64,000 nt of DNA from CAVRQM01 sp963732775. GTDB taxonomy: Bacteria > Pseudomonadota > Alphaproteobacteria > Acetobacterales > Acetobacteraceae. The DNA is taken from contig CAVTAR010000001.1 of the NCBI GenBank assembly GCA_963732775.1, forward strand, positions 930,001 through 994,000, given 5' to 3'. The notes under the pieces were generated by a model. It made no database searches and was not told the DNA's origin. It saw nothing but the letters and a program-made list of their open reading frames with translations. The position numbers and the translations under genes were made by a program. Shown here in pieces: positions 57,358 to 64,000 of this stretch (positions are counted from its first letter, which is position 1; every line of letters begins with the position of its first letter).

Positions 57358-58360
57358 TCACGACACGGCGCGGATGCGCTGGTGCATGTCGCGGATCGCA
57401 GCCATCGCCCCGTCGAGCAGCAGGTAGTCTGGCCTGACATATTGCACCACCCTCGCCTTGCGCCGGAAGAAGCCGAGGTTCTCGACGGGATCGACCATGT
57501 TGTCCAGGTAGCTGTGCGCCAGATCCTGATAGATGCCGTCGAACACCGGGGCGCGGTCGCTCAGCTTCACCTCGGAGACGTGCTGCTTCATGCCTGCCTG
57601 CAGGCGGTTCAGGTCGACCTTGGGGCGCACCGCGTTGAAGCGGCGGATCAGGTTGCCGGCGAACTTCTCCGCTTCCTGGTTCTCCAGCACGTTGATGACC
57701 CGGAATATCTCCGTGTCGTACATGTTGAACAACTCGTTCTTCTTCGACGGCGGCAGCTCGCCCACGTAGTCGACGTCCAGGATGAAGCGGCAGAAATGGC
57801 GGAACAGGTCCTGCTTGCGCTGGATCACGTTGTTGTACGAGATCACGCGCACCGCGTCCTTGCCGAACACGGCGGCGAACTTGTCGAGCATCACCGCCGG
57901 GTTGATCGACGGCGAGCGGTGCGGGTTGACCATCAGCCGCGCGAAGAACTCGGGAAAGCCGACGATGCTGCCGCCCTTTACCACCTGCTGCCACGCCGAC
58001 GGCAGCCGGTCGCTCCAGCGCCGGGTATAGAACACGATCTCCACCTCGTTGCCGCCCAGCAGGTCGCGGAACCGCTCGAGCTGCACCCGCGACAGCGTCG
58101 GGAAGCCCTCGAACGATAGCACCACCATCTTGAGGTCGGAGGCGTTCATGTCCCGGAAGCCCTCCTCGAGCTTCGGCTCGCTCGCCTCGCGCAGCTTGTC
58201 GACCAGGAACTCGTGGTTGTAGACGGCGCGGCCGGTCCACCAGTTGGGCGGATACCAGAATGCCGTTCTCGAGTAGCGCGTTGCGGGTGAAGTGCAACGA
58301 CCATTGCAGATAGGTGGTTCCGGTCTTGGAGGGCCCGACATGGACGATGTATTTCGGCAT
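57358..58360 (-). CDS. Sulfotransferase-like protein 2 (one frameshift)
   Basis: About 333 residues. Starts MPKYIVHVGPSKTGTTYLQW, with PSKTGTTYLQ the phosphosulfate loop. Near 58259 one inserted base shifts the frame; without it the protein reads LENGIWYPPNWWTGRAVYNHE and continues in the long frame (SDLKMVVLSFEGFPTLSRVQ, VEIVFYTRRWSDRLPSAWQQ, VFGKDAVRVISYNNVIQRKQ). The YxRRWSDR(I/L)PS segment is almost identical to that of the protein at 54620-55660, so they are recent paralogues. Same likely role, different acceptor possible. Confidence 0.8.
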
Positions 58361-58640
58361 TCACTCGACCTGTACCTGGAGGGGCCTTGATGCGGGAGAG
58401 GCCCGGACCGATCCGTCTCGCCACCCATCCGTCACGAACGGCTCGGTGCGACGCTAGCCGCGAAAGCCCGGCCCGTCTACCACGCCGGGTGCTCGGGCGC
58501 GCTGCCGGCGGGCGCGGCGCGGCCCGGGGTTGGCGCGTCCGCCAGCCCGGCCATTACGGTGCCGGCAGTGCTGTGCGTTTCGCTTGACTCTTGGCGGCCC
58601 GCGTTGCCTATGCGGGGTCATCAAGCTTTGGAGAGGCCCT

Positions 58641-58853
58641 ATGTCGCAGCCGCCGCGCCCGCAAATCTCTGGCGAAGATGGTAGCAAGAAGATGTCCAAC
58701 GCCATGCGCACCGCCGCCGCGGCGTCGCTCGCCGGCGGTATCATCGCCGCGTCCGGCAAGCCGCACTCGGCCGACGAAGCGGTGCAGGTCCTGGAGCAGG
58801 TGCGCCAGGCGATGCGCCCGTCGCGCGTGAAGGCACAGACCGCCGCCACCTGA
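58641..58853 (+). CDS. 70-residue protein paralogous to the C-terminus of the 55679 protein
   Basis: Starts at ATG 58641 after a GGAGAGG ribosome site five bases upstream. The segment NAMRTAAAASLAGGIIAASG, then ADEAVQVLEQVRQAMRPS, aligns with the C-terminal 45 residues of the protein encoded at 55679-56296 (SLASGMMAASG...LLDQVRGAMRA). Two amphipathic helices joined by a Gly-rich turn are likely. No signal. The matching and the good ribosome site make it a real gene. The 230 bases after it contain nothing convincing. Confidence 0.72.
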   Translation: MSQPPRPQISGEDGSKKMSNAMRTAAAASLAGGIIAASGKPHSADEAVQVLEQVRQAMRPSRVKAQTAAT

Positions 58854-59083
58854 ACGATGCGGGGCCGGCCCGGTCTGCGCGACGTCGTTCGCGATCGGTG
58901 CCGGCTCCCTCGCCTCGTTGCTCGGGCGGGACAAGGGCCACGACCCGCAGGATGCCGCCCGGCTCTACCACATTACCGTCGCCGCAAGAGACGTCGTGAG
59001 CCGGCCGTATCGCGGCGCCCGCTGCACGGCATGGGCCCGACGGACGCCCGCCCCGTGACCCGTCCCGTGAGTGGATCGCGCAC

Positions 59084-60289
59084 ATGATCAAGGGTCGCCT
59101 GACCGAAGTCTCGCGCAACCACGTGAGCGGGTGGGCGGTGGACACCAAGGACCCCGAGCGCCCGCTGCTGGTGCGCATCGAGGTGAACGGCACGCAGGTC
59201 GCCAAAATCCAGACCCTGCCGCCGACCCCCAAGGCCGACGACAGCGTCGGCGCCCTGCCGCGGCGCATGTTCAAGCACACCTTCGCGCCGCCGCTGCCGG
59301 TCGGCGCCGGCCACCACCTGCGGGTGCTGACCGGCAAGGCGCAGCGCGCGCTGCCGAACGGCGAGGTGGACATCCCGGCACTCTCGCCCGAGAGCGTCGA
59401 GGAACAGCTCGGCGGCATCGACGTGCGCGGCATCACCGGGCTGTTTGTCACCGCCATGCCGCGCTCCGGCACCACGCTGATGATGCAGAAGCTGGCCGCG
59501 CACCCGCAGATCCTGGCCGCCTCGCACACCATCTACGAGCATCCAATGGCGAGCTACCTCGCCGACCTCGCGCGCATCAGCGTCGCCCCGGCGTTCCCGA
59601 ACCAGCCGGTCGGCCTGAACGCGCACTTCCGCGAGAAGCACTCGATCGGCCCCAACCCCTACTACGCGCCGCGCTTCCGCCGCGCCTTCCCCAGCACCGA
59701 TGCCATGGACCATTTCCACCAGGTGCTGATGCCGAATCGGATGTACGACGCGGCGCGGCGGACGCTGGAGGATTTCTACGCCATGGTGGCGCTGCAGAAC
59801 GGCAAGACCGCGCCGCGCTACTTCGCCGAAAAGCTGGAGACCGCGCCGCTCACCCGCGGCAGCATCCGGGCGATGCTGCCGGACGCCCGGGAGATCCTGC
59901 TGGTGCGCGACCCGCGCGACCTGTACGCCTGGTACAAGGCGCGCTACCCGGACATCAACAAGCTCTCGGTGCGCCAGGTGCGACTCGAGACCTCGCAGGT
60001 GCTGGCCGCGGCCCAGGAACACTCGCCCAACGTCACCGTGCTGCGCTACGAGGACCTGCTGGGCAGCGAGCAGGCGAGTCTCGACCACCTGTTCGCCTTC
60101 CTCGGCCTGCCGCCGCTCGGCCAGCGCGACGACAAGGCGGAGCAGGCGCTGTTCAGCCGCCATGGCACCAGCCAATCGCCGAAATCCTCGATCGGCCGCT
60201 GGCGCAGCAGCCTCACGGCCGAGGAACAGGCGCAATGCAACGAGCAGCTCGCGCCGTTCCTGGCGTTCTTCGGCTACGACCCGGGCTGA
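59084..60289 (+). CDS. Sulfotransferase 3 with an N-terminal beta-sandwich module
   Basis: A 401-residue protein. Residues 1-105 (VSRNHVSGWAVDTKDPERPL, LVRIEVNGTQVAKIQT) form a small beta-rich module with the same SGWA...VxVNG pattern as the repeats in the radical SAM protein at 21151-24160. The sulfotransferase domain follows: FVTAMPRSGTTLMMQKLAAH (phosphosulfate loop, ~residue 125), AREILLVRDPRDLYAWYKAR (3'-phosphate site), VTVLRYEDLLGSEQASLDHL. It is not closely similar to the other two sulfotransferases; it resembles the Sulfotransfer_1/3 families acting on carbohydrates or tyrosine. Confidence 0.85.
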   Translation: MIKGRLTEVSRNHVSGWAVDTKDPERPLLVRIEVNGTQVAKIQTLPPTPKADDSVGALPRRMFKHTFAPPLPVGAGHHLRVLTGKAQRALPNGEVDIPALSPESVEEQLGGIDVRGITGLFVTAMPRSGTTLMMQKLAAHPQILAASHTIYEHPMASYLADLARISVAPAFPNQPVGLNAHFREKHSIGPNPYYAPRFRRAFPSTDAMDHFHQVLMPNRMYDAARRTLEDFYAMVALQNGKTAPRYFAEKLETAPLTRGSIRAMLPDAREILLVRDPRDLYAWYKARYPDINKLSVRQVRLETSQVLAAAQEHSPNVTVLRYEDLLGSEQASLDHLFAFLGLPPLGQRDDKAEQALFSRHGTSQSPKSSIGRWRSSLTAEEQAQCNEQLAPFLAFFGYDPG

Positions 60290-61058
60290 CGCCGAGCGGC
60301 ACCGCGGCAGCGTCGCGCAGCACCGCTGTCGCCTCGGCCGTGTAGCGTCCATCGGCGGCGTGCAGCACCATCCCGGGCAGCAGGCGCAGCGTCGCGCGAC
60401 CGTCCCGGACCGCCTGCATCAGCACGAGCTTGGCCGGTGTGCCGGCGCGCGGCCACAGCGGCAGCAGCACGGGGCTGCCCAGCCGGCATGGCGCCAGCGC
60501 GCCCAGGAAGTCCGGCACCGCGGCGACGGCGGCGACCAGCGTCACCGTGCCGCCCGGCCGCACGGCATGGGCGAGGGCGCCGAGCCAGGCGTCGAGCAGG
60601 CCGGGTGCGGCGCGCCTGGCCCGCTCCCGCCCTGCGTCGGGCGAGGCGGTGCCGGCGGCGTCGTGCCACGGCGGGTTGGCGAACCCGTGGTCGAAGCAGC
60701 CCGCCGCCCCGCCTGAATAGGCCGCCCCGCCTGCGTACGCCGTGATGTCGGCGCTCACGGCGTGCAGCCCGGCCGCGTCCAGCAGGGCGAAGTTGGCCGC
60801 CGCCAGCGCGCACAGCGCCGGGTCGATCTCCACGCCGCGGCCGACCACGCCCGGCACGCGGAACGCGAGGCACAGCAGCGCCGCGCCGGCGCCGGTGCCG
60901 GCCTCCAGCACGCGCTGGCCGGGGCGGGCCGGGACGGCGGCGGCAAGGAACACCGGCTCGATGCCGCTGCGATGGCCGGACGCGAGCTGGTCGTAGCGGA
61001 CCCGCCCGCCCAGCAGACGGCCGGTCGTGACCGCTCCGGCGTCAGTCGATCCCGGCAT
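60213..61058 (-). CDS. tRNA1(Val) (adenine-N6)-methyltransferase-like protein
   Basis: A 281-residue class I methyltransferase of the TrmN6 (YfiC) kind. Begins GRVRYDQLASGHRSGIEPVF, an element typical of this family, then the SAM-binding VLEAGTGAGAALLCLAFRVP and GRGVEIDPALCALAAANFA, and the catalytic NPPW in FDHGFANPPWHDAAG. The last ~35 residues overlap the opposite-strand sulfotransferase end by 77 bases, so the true stop may be slightly earlier. A GTG at 61028-61034 region is an alternative start that avoids overlapping the DUF2007 gene. Confidence 0.82.
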   Translation of the reverse strand: MPGSTDAGAVTTGRLLGGRVRYDQLASGHRSGIEPVFLAAAVPARPGQRVLEAGTGAGAALLCLAFRVPGVVGRGVEIDPALCALAAANFALLDAAGLHAVSADITAYAGGAAYSGGAAGCFDHGFANPPWHDAAGTASPDAGRERARRAAPGLLDAWLGALAHAVRPGGTVTLVAAVAAVPDFLGALAPCRLGSPVLLPLWPRAGTPAKLVLMQAVRDGRATLRLLPGMVLHAADGRYTAEATAVLRDAAAVPLGVSPGRSRRTPGTARAARCIAPVPRP

Positions 61059-61248
61059 CGCGCAGCACGCGTCGCGCCCGCGCCGCGTCGTCCGATGCGA
61101 CGACGATGCGGCGCGGGATGGCGCCGATGCTGCCCTCCAGCACGCTCATCTGCGCGTCCAGCACCACCGGCGCGAAGCCGGCGTCGCGCAGCACGGCGGT
61201 CAGCAGGCTGAGGCGAACCGGGTCGTTGGTCGTGGCGACGACGTCCAT
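61042..61248 (-). CDS. DUF2007 domain protein
   Basis: A 68-residue protein starting MDVVATTNDPVRLSLLTAVL, followed by AGFAPVVLDAQMSVLEGSIGA and RRIVVASDDAARARRVLRDAG. This is the DUF2007 (putative signal-transducing) pattern with a beta-alpha-beta fold. It overlaps the start of the methyltransferase, with which it is often found paired in alphaproteobacteria. Function unknown. Divergent from the polyprenyl synthase. Confidence 0.85.
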   Translation of the reverse strand: MDVVATTNDPVRLSLLTAVLRDAGFAPVVLDAQMSVLEGSIGAIPRRIVVASDDAARARRVLRDAGID

Positions 61249-61378
61249 GGCCCATCATGGCGGCTGCGCGCGGCGTCGCAAAGCGTTGATCCGCTTGCCT
61301 TGACCGCCCCTTGCCGGCGGCGCGATATGGTCGCCTGCGCTGGCCGGCCCGGCCGCGCGCCCCCTGCCGGAGAGCCCG

Positions 61379-62463
61379 TTGGGCATCGTGAGCGAACCGC
61401 CCGACGGCGTGCCCCCAGGCCTTGTTCCGAACTCGGTCTCCGATCGGCCGGCCGACCCGCCCGCCCCGGGCGAGGACGCGCTGGCGGGCCTCGTGGCGCT
61501 GGTCGCCGACGACCTCGCGCTGTGCAACCGCACCATCGTCGCGCACATGCACAGCGAGGTGGAGCTCATCCCCCGCCTGGCCGCGCACATCGTCGCCGCC
61601 GGCGGCAAGCGGTTGCGCCCGCTGCTGACCCTCGCCTCGGCCCGGCTGTGCGGCTACCCCGGCGCCGGGAGCGGGGGGCGCGCCACGTGAGCCTCGCCGC
61701 CTGCGTGGAGTTCATCCATACCGCGACGCTGCTGCACGACGACGTGGTGGACGAGAGCGTGCTGCGGCGCGGCCTGGCCAGCGCCAACGCAGTGTTCGGC
61801 AACAAGGCCTCGGTGCTGGTGGGCGACTTCCTGTTCGCCCGGGCCTTCCGCCTGATGGTGGCCGACGGCTCGCTCGAGGTGCTGGACATCCTCTCGACCG
61901 CGGCGGCGACCATCGCCGAGGGCGAGGTGCTGCAGCTCGCGACCCAGAACGACCTGTCGACCACGCGCGAGCAGTACCTCGACGTGGTGCGCGGCAAGAC
62001 CGCGGCCCTGTTCGCCGCCGCCTGCGAGGTGGGCGGCGTGATCGCCGACCGGCCGGCGGCCGAGCGCGCGGCGCTGCGCGACTACGGCGGCGACCTCGGC
62101 ATGGCGTTCCAGATGGTCGACGACGCGCTCGACTACGCGGCCGACCAGGCGACGCTCGGCAAGACGGTGGGCGACGATTTCCGCGAAGGCAAGGTGACGC
62201 TGCCGGTGCTGGTCGCCCACGCCGCCGGGGACGCCGCCGAGCAGGCGTTCTGGCGCCGCACCATCGAGGCGAGCGAGCAGGCGGAGCCCGACCTCGACCA
62301 GGCGCTGCGGCTGATCGAGCGGCACGGCGGCATTCCCGCCACCCTGGCGGCCGCGGCGGAGTTCGCCACCCGCGCGAAGGCCGCGATGATGACATTCGCT
62401 GACAATCCGCTGCGGCGCGGCCTGCTGGCGGTGGCCGACTACACGCTGAGCCGCGCCCGCTAG
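61379..62463 (+). CDS. Polyprenyl diphosphate synthase (one frameshift)
   Basis: Builds the isoprenoid chain of ubiquinone (octa/decaprenyl type; ispB/ddsA). N-terminal part VALVADDLALCNRTIVAHMH, VAAGGKRLRPLLTLASARLC is in one frame. After a missing base in the G run near 61673 it continues VSLAACVEFIHTATLLHDDV/VDES (first Asp-rich site), GDFLFARAFRLMV, GKTAALFAAACEVGG, and DYGGDLGMAFQMVDDALDYA (second Asp-rich site), ending ADYTLSRAR. Start TTG 61379 or GTG 61388. Total ~360 residues is normal. Confidence 0.92.
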
Positions 62464-62581
62464 CCAGGGCGTCCGGTCCGCGTGCCCAACGACGTCACGT
62501 TTTGTTGACTGCGGATGTTCCCAACGGGGATGGGTCTGTAACGTATATTTTCCTCGTAACAGAACGGTCGCAGAGAGAGCC

Positions 62582-63463
62582 ATGAGTATTCCCCGGGCAT
62601 ACGGCGCAGGACGCGGCGGCGGCGGCGGGCCGGTCCTGATCAACGGCACCATTACCTCCACGGGTGACGGGCAGCTCGTCACCGGAACGCCCGGTGCCGA
62701 CGTGATCGTCGCCTCCGGGCACGGCGACACGATCGTCGGCAACGGCGGCGACGACACCATCACCAGCAGCGGCGGCGGCTCGACCATCGACGTGGGCGGC
62801 TCGCTGGTTGCCTCCGTCGACCTGCAAGGCAGCTACGGCAACACCGTGCAGGGGGCGGGCGGCAACGTCACCATCGCCGCCGCCAGCGGGCGCGGCTTCA
62901 ACGCCGTCACCCTGGGCGACGGCAGCGACTCGGTGAGCCTGGTGGGCCACGGCAACGTCATCGACCTCGGCAACGGCGACGACACGGTCCACGCCGGCCA
63001 GGGGCGCGACCTGCTGACGCTCGGCACCGGCACCAGCCTCGTGTTCCTGGGGGTGCGCGACACCGTGGTGACACAGGGTTTCGGCACCATCGACGCGACC
63101 GGCGGGTATGGCGACAGCATCACGACCGGGCAGGGCGGGGCGGTCACGATCCTGCTGCACGGCGCCGGCAACACCGTCACCGGCGGCGGCGCGTCCGACA
63201 CGATCGCCGACTCCGCGATCGGGCACAACACGTTCCTGCTGCACGGCGGCGGCAACGTCGCGTTCACCAGCTTCGCCGCCAGCAGCCAGGTCGTGCTTGG
63301 CACCGGCGACGGCTACAGCTCGGCGAGCGACGCCCTGGCCCACGTCCAGGATACCTCCGGCGGCGCGCTGCTCCAGTTCGGCAGCGGCGGCAGCGCCGGC
63401 ACGATCCTGTTCGCCGGCATGACCGCGAGCGAGCTGCACGCCTCCAACTTCACCCTCGCCTGA
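62582..63463 (+). CDS. RTX-like calcium-binding repeat protein
   Basis: A 293-residue Gly/Asp/Thr-rich protein. Sections such as IVGNGGDDTITSSGGGS, VTLGDGSDSVSLVGHGN and VIDLGNGDDTVHAGQGRDLL follow the GGxGxDxUx nonapeptide pattern of RTX proteins, predicting a calcium-bound beta-roll. There is no Sec signal, which fits type I secretion through a C-terminal signal (the end SELHASNFTLA is typical). No ABC exporter is adjacent. No toxin or enzyme domain is present; it may be a surface or biofilm protein. The leader has an AT-rich GTATATTTTC. Confidence 0.82.
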   Translation: MSIPRAYGAGRGGGGGPVLINGTITSTGDGQLVTGTPGADVIVASGHGDTIVGNGGDDTITSSGGGSTIDVGGSLVASVDLQGSYGNTVQGAGGNVTIAAASGRGFNAVTLGDGSDSVSLVGHGNVIDLGNGDDTVHAGQGRDLLTLGTGTSLVFLGVRDTVVTQGFGTIDATGGYGDSITTGQGGAVTILLHGAGNTVTGGGASDTIADSAIGHNTFLLHGGGNVAFTSFAASSQVVLGTGDGYSSASDALAHVQDTSGGALLQFGSGGSAGTILFAGMTASELHASNFTLA

Positions 63464-63521
63464 GCCGCCGCCGAACGCCGGCCAGGTCAACCTAGGCTCG
63501 GGGCACAGCGGAGGATTTCGG

Positions 63522-64000
63522 TTGGCGGCGGGACGGGTGCGCGTGCTGGTGGTGGGCCTCGGCCACATGGGCGCGTCGCACCTGCGCGCCTACGCGGCGC
63601 TGCCGAAGTTCGAGGTAGTGGGCGTCTGCACGCGCCGCCTGCCCACCGACCCGGCGCTGGAGCCAGCGCTGGCGGCACTGCCGCACTTCGCCGACTACGC
63701 CGAGGCGCTCGCGGCGCTGCGCCCCGACGCCGTGTCCATCAACACCTGGTCGGACACCCACGCCGACTACGCCTGCCGCGCCTTCGAGGCGGGTGCGCAC
63801 GTGTTCGTGGAAAAGCCGATCGCCGAGACCGTCGCCGACGCGCGCCGGGTCGTGGCGGCCGCGACCGCGGCCGGGCGCAAGCTCGTGGTCGGCTATATCC
63901 TGCGCCACCATCCTTCGTGGTCGAAGCTGGTCGAGCTGGCGCGTGGGCTCGGCAAGCCGCTGGTGATGCGCATGAACCTGAACCAGCAGAGCGCCGGCGA
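63522..64000 (+). CDS. Gfo/Idh/MocA family oxidoreductase, 3' end cut by the window edge
   Basis: The frame stays open to the last base. TTG 63522 with GGAGG before it, or GTG 63537, starts the protein. VLVVGLGHMGASHLRAYAAL is the dinucleotide loop. INTWSDTHADYACRAFEAGA and HVFVEKPIAETVADARRVV contain the EKP motif, and GYILRHHPSW follows. These define an NAD(P)-dependent sugar or inositol dehydrogenase. Substrate not determinable from this portion. Confidence 0.88.
   Translation, partial: MAAGRVRVLVVGLGHMGASHLRAYAALPKFEVVGVCTRRLPTDPALEPALAALPHFADYAEALAALRPDAVSINTWSDTHADYACRAFEAGAHVFVEKPIAETVADARRVVAAATAAGRKLVVGYILRHHPSWSKLVELARGLGKPLVMRMNLNQQSAG

Noticed and set aside
58857..59087. Small plus-strand ORF before sulfotransferase 3
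   Set aside because: No ribosome site, Arg/Pro-rich composition typical of non-coding GC-rich frames, and no likeness to the neighbouring small protein family.

Overview
This 64 kb window is chromosomal DNA of a very GC-rich alphaproteobacterium, most likely a member of the Acetobacteraceae/Rhodospirillales. This rests on protein resemblance and gene order (gyrA-coaD-cyclophilin, tpiA-secG-pyrG-kdsA, glxBCD-glnT) plus pervasive GC-rich third codon positions; no 16S gene is present. Genes are packed tightly, very often with ATGA, GTGA or TTGA stop/start overlaps, and GTG and TTG starts are common. There is no phage, transposase, plasmid function or CRISPR array. The non-coding novelty is three families of palindromic intergenic repeats.

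Layout. 0-4.5 kb: two short-chain dehydrogenases, then a four-gene lysine/peptidoglycan operon (dapD-dapE-membrane protein-57 aa acidic protein). 4.6-7.4 kb: a PAS/GGDEF diguanylate cyclase coupled to a DUF2336 HEAT-like protein. 7.5-10.8 kb: a Tat-exported GMC (gluconate 2-dehydrogenase type) oxidoreductase with its small subunit, a VOC protein, a c-type cytochrome and a ribbon-helix-helix regulator. 10.9-15.1 kb: a large secreted repeat-rich protein, then deoC-rbsK. 15.2-20.1 kb: gyrA, coaD, a cyclophilin, tRNA-Lys(UUU) and tonB. 20.2-24.2 kb: a TIM-barrel isomerase and a roughly 1000-residue radical SAM/SPASM protein with beta-rich repeat modules. 24.5-30 kb: a sugar ABC importer without its ATPase, two small proteins and a Tat-exported ferritin-like protein. 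30-42 kb: trpE, ppiD, tpiA-secG-pyrG-kdsA, murQ-nagA, HU and parE. 42-46.8 kb: 3-hydroxybutyrate dehydrogenase, LysR, a lipocalin-like protein, pyroglutamyl peptidase and a polysaccharide deacetylase. 46.9-51.9 kb: a glutamate synthase-like/type III glutamine synthetase operon with its own XRE-cupin regulator. 52-54.4 kb: a BciB/FrhB-like iron-sulfur flavoprotein and nrdB. 54.6-60.3 kb: a sulfotransferase island. 60.2-64 kb: a methyltransferase, DUF2007, polyprenyl diphosphate synthase, an RTX-like repeat protein and a truncated Gfo/Idh oxidoreductase.

Most genes are housekeeping or metabolism. The less ordinary parts are: the radical SAM multi-module protein and the module it appears to share with a sulfotransferase; the sulfotransferase island with two small paralogous proteins; the methylamine-pathway-like operon without its dehydrogenase; and the secreted repeat protein.

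An important caveat: many conserved, essential genes carry single-base frameshifts (dapD, rbsK, murQ, glxB/C/D, polyprenyl synthase, and more than 20 within gyrA-coaD-cyclophilin at 15.38-18.98 kb). They are almost all one-base insertions, and removing the base restores family motifs exactly. They most likely reflect locally unpolished sequence rather than real pseudogenes. Such genes are annotated here across their full restored extent.
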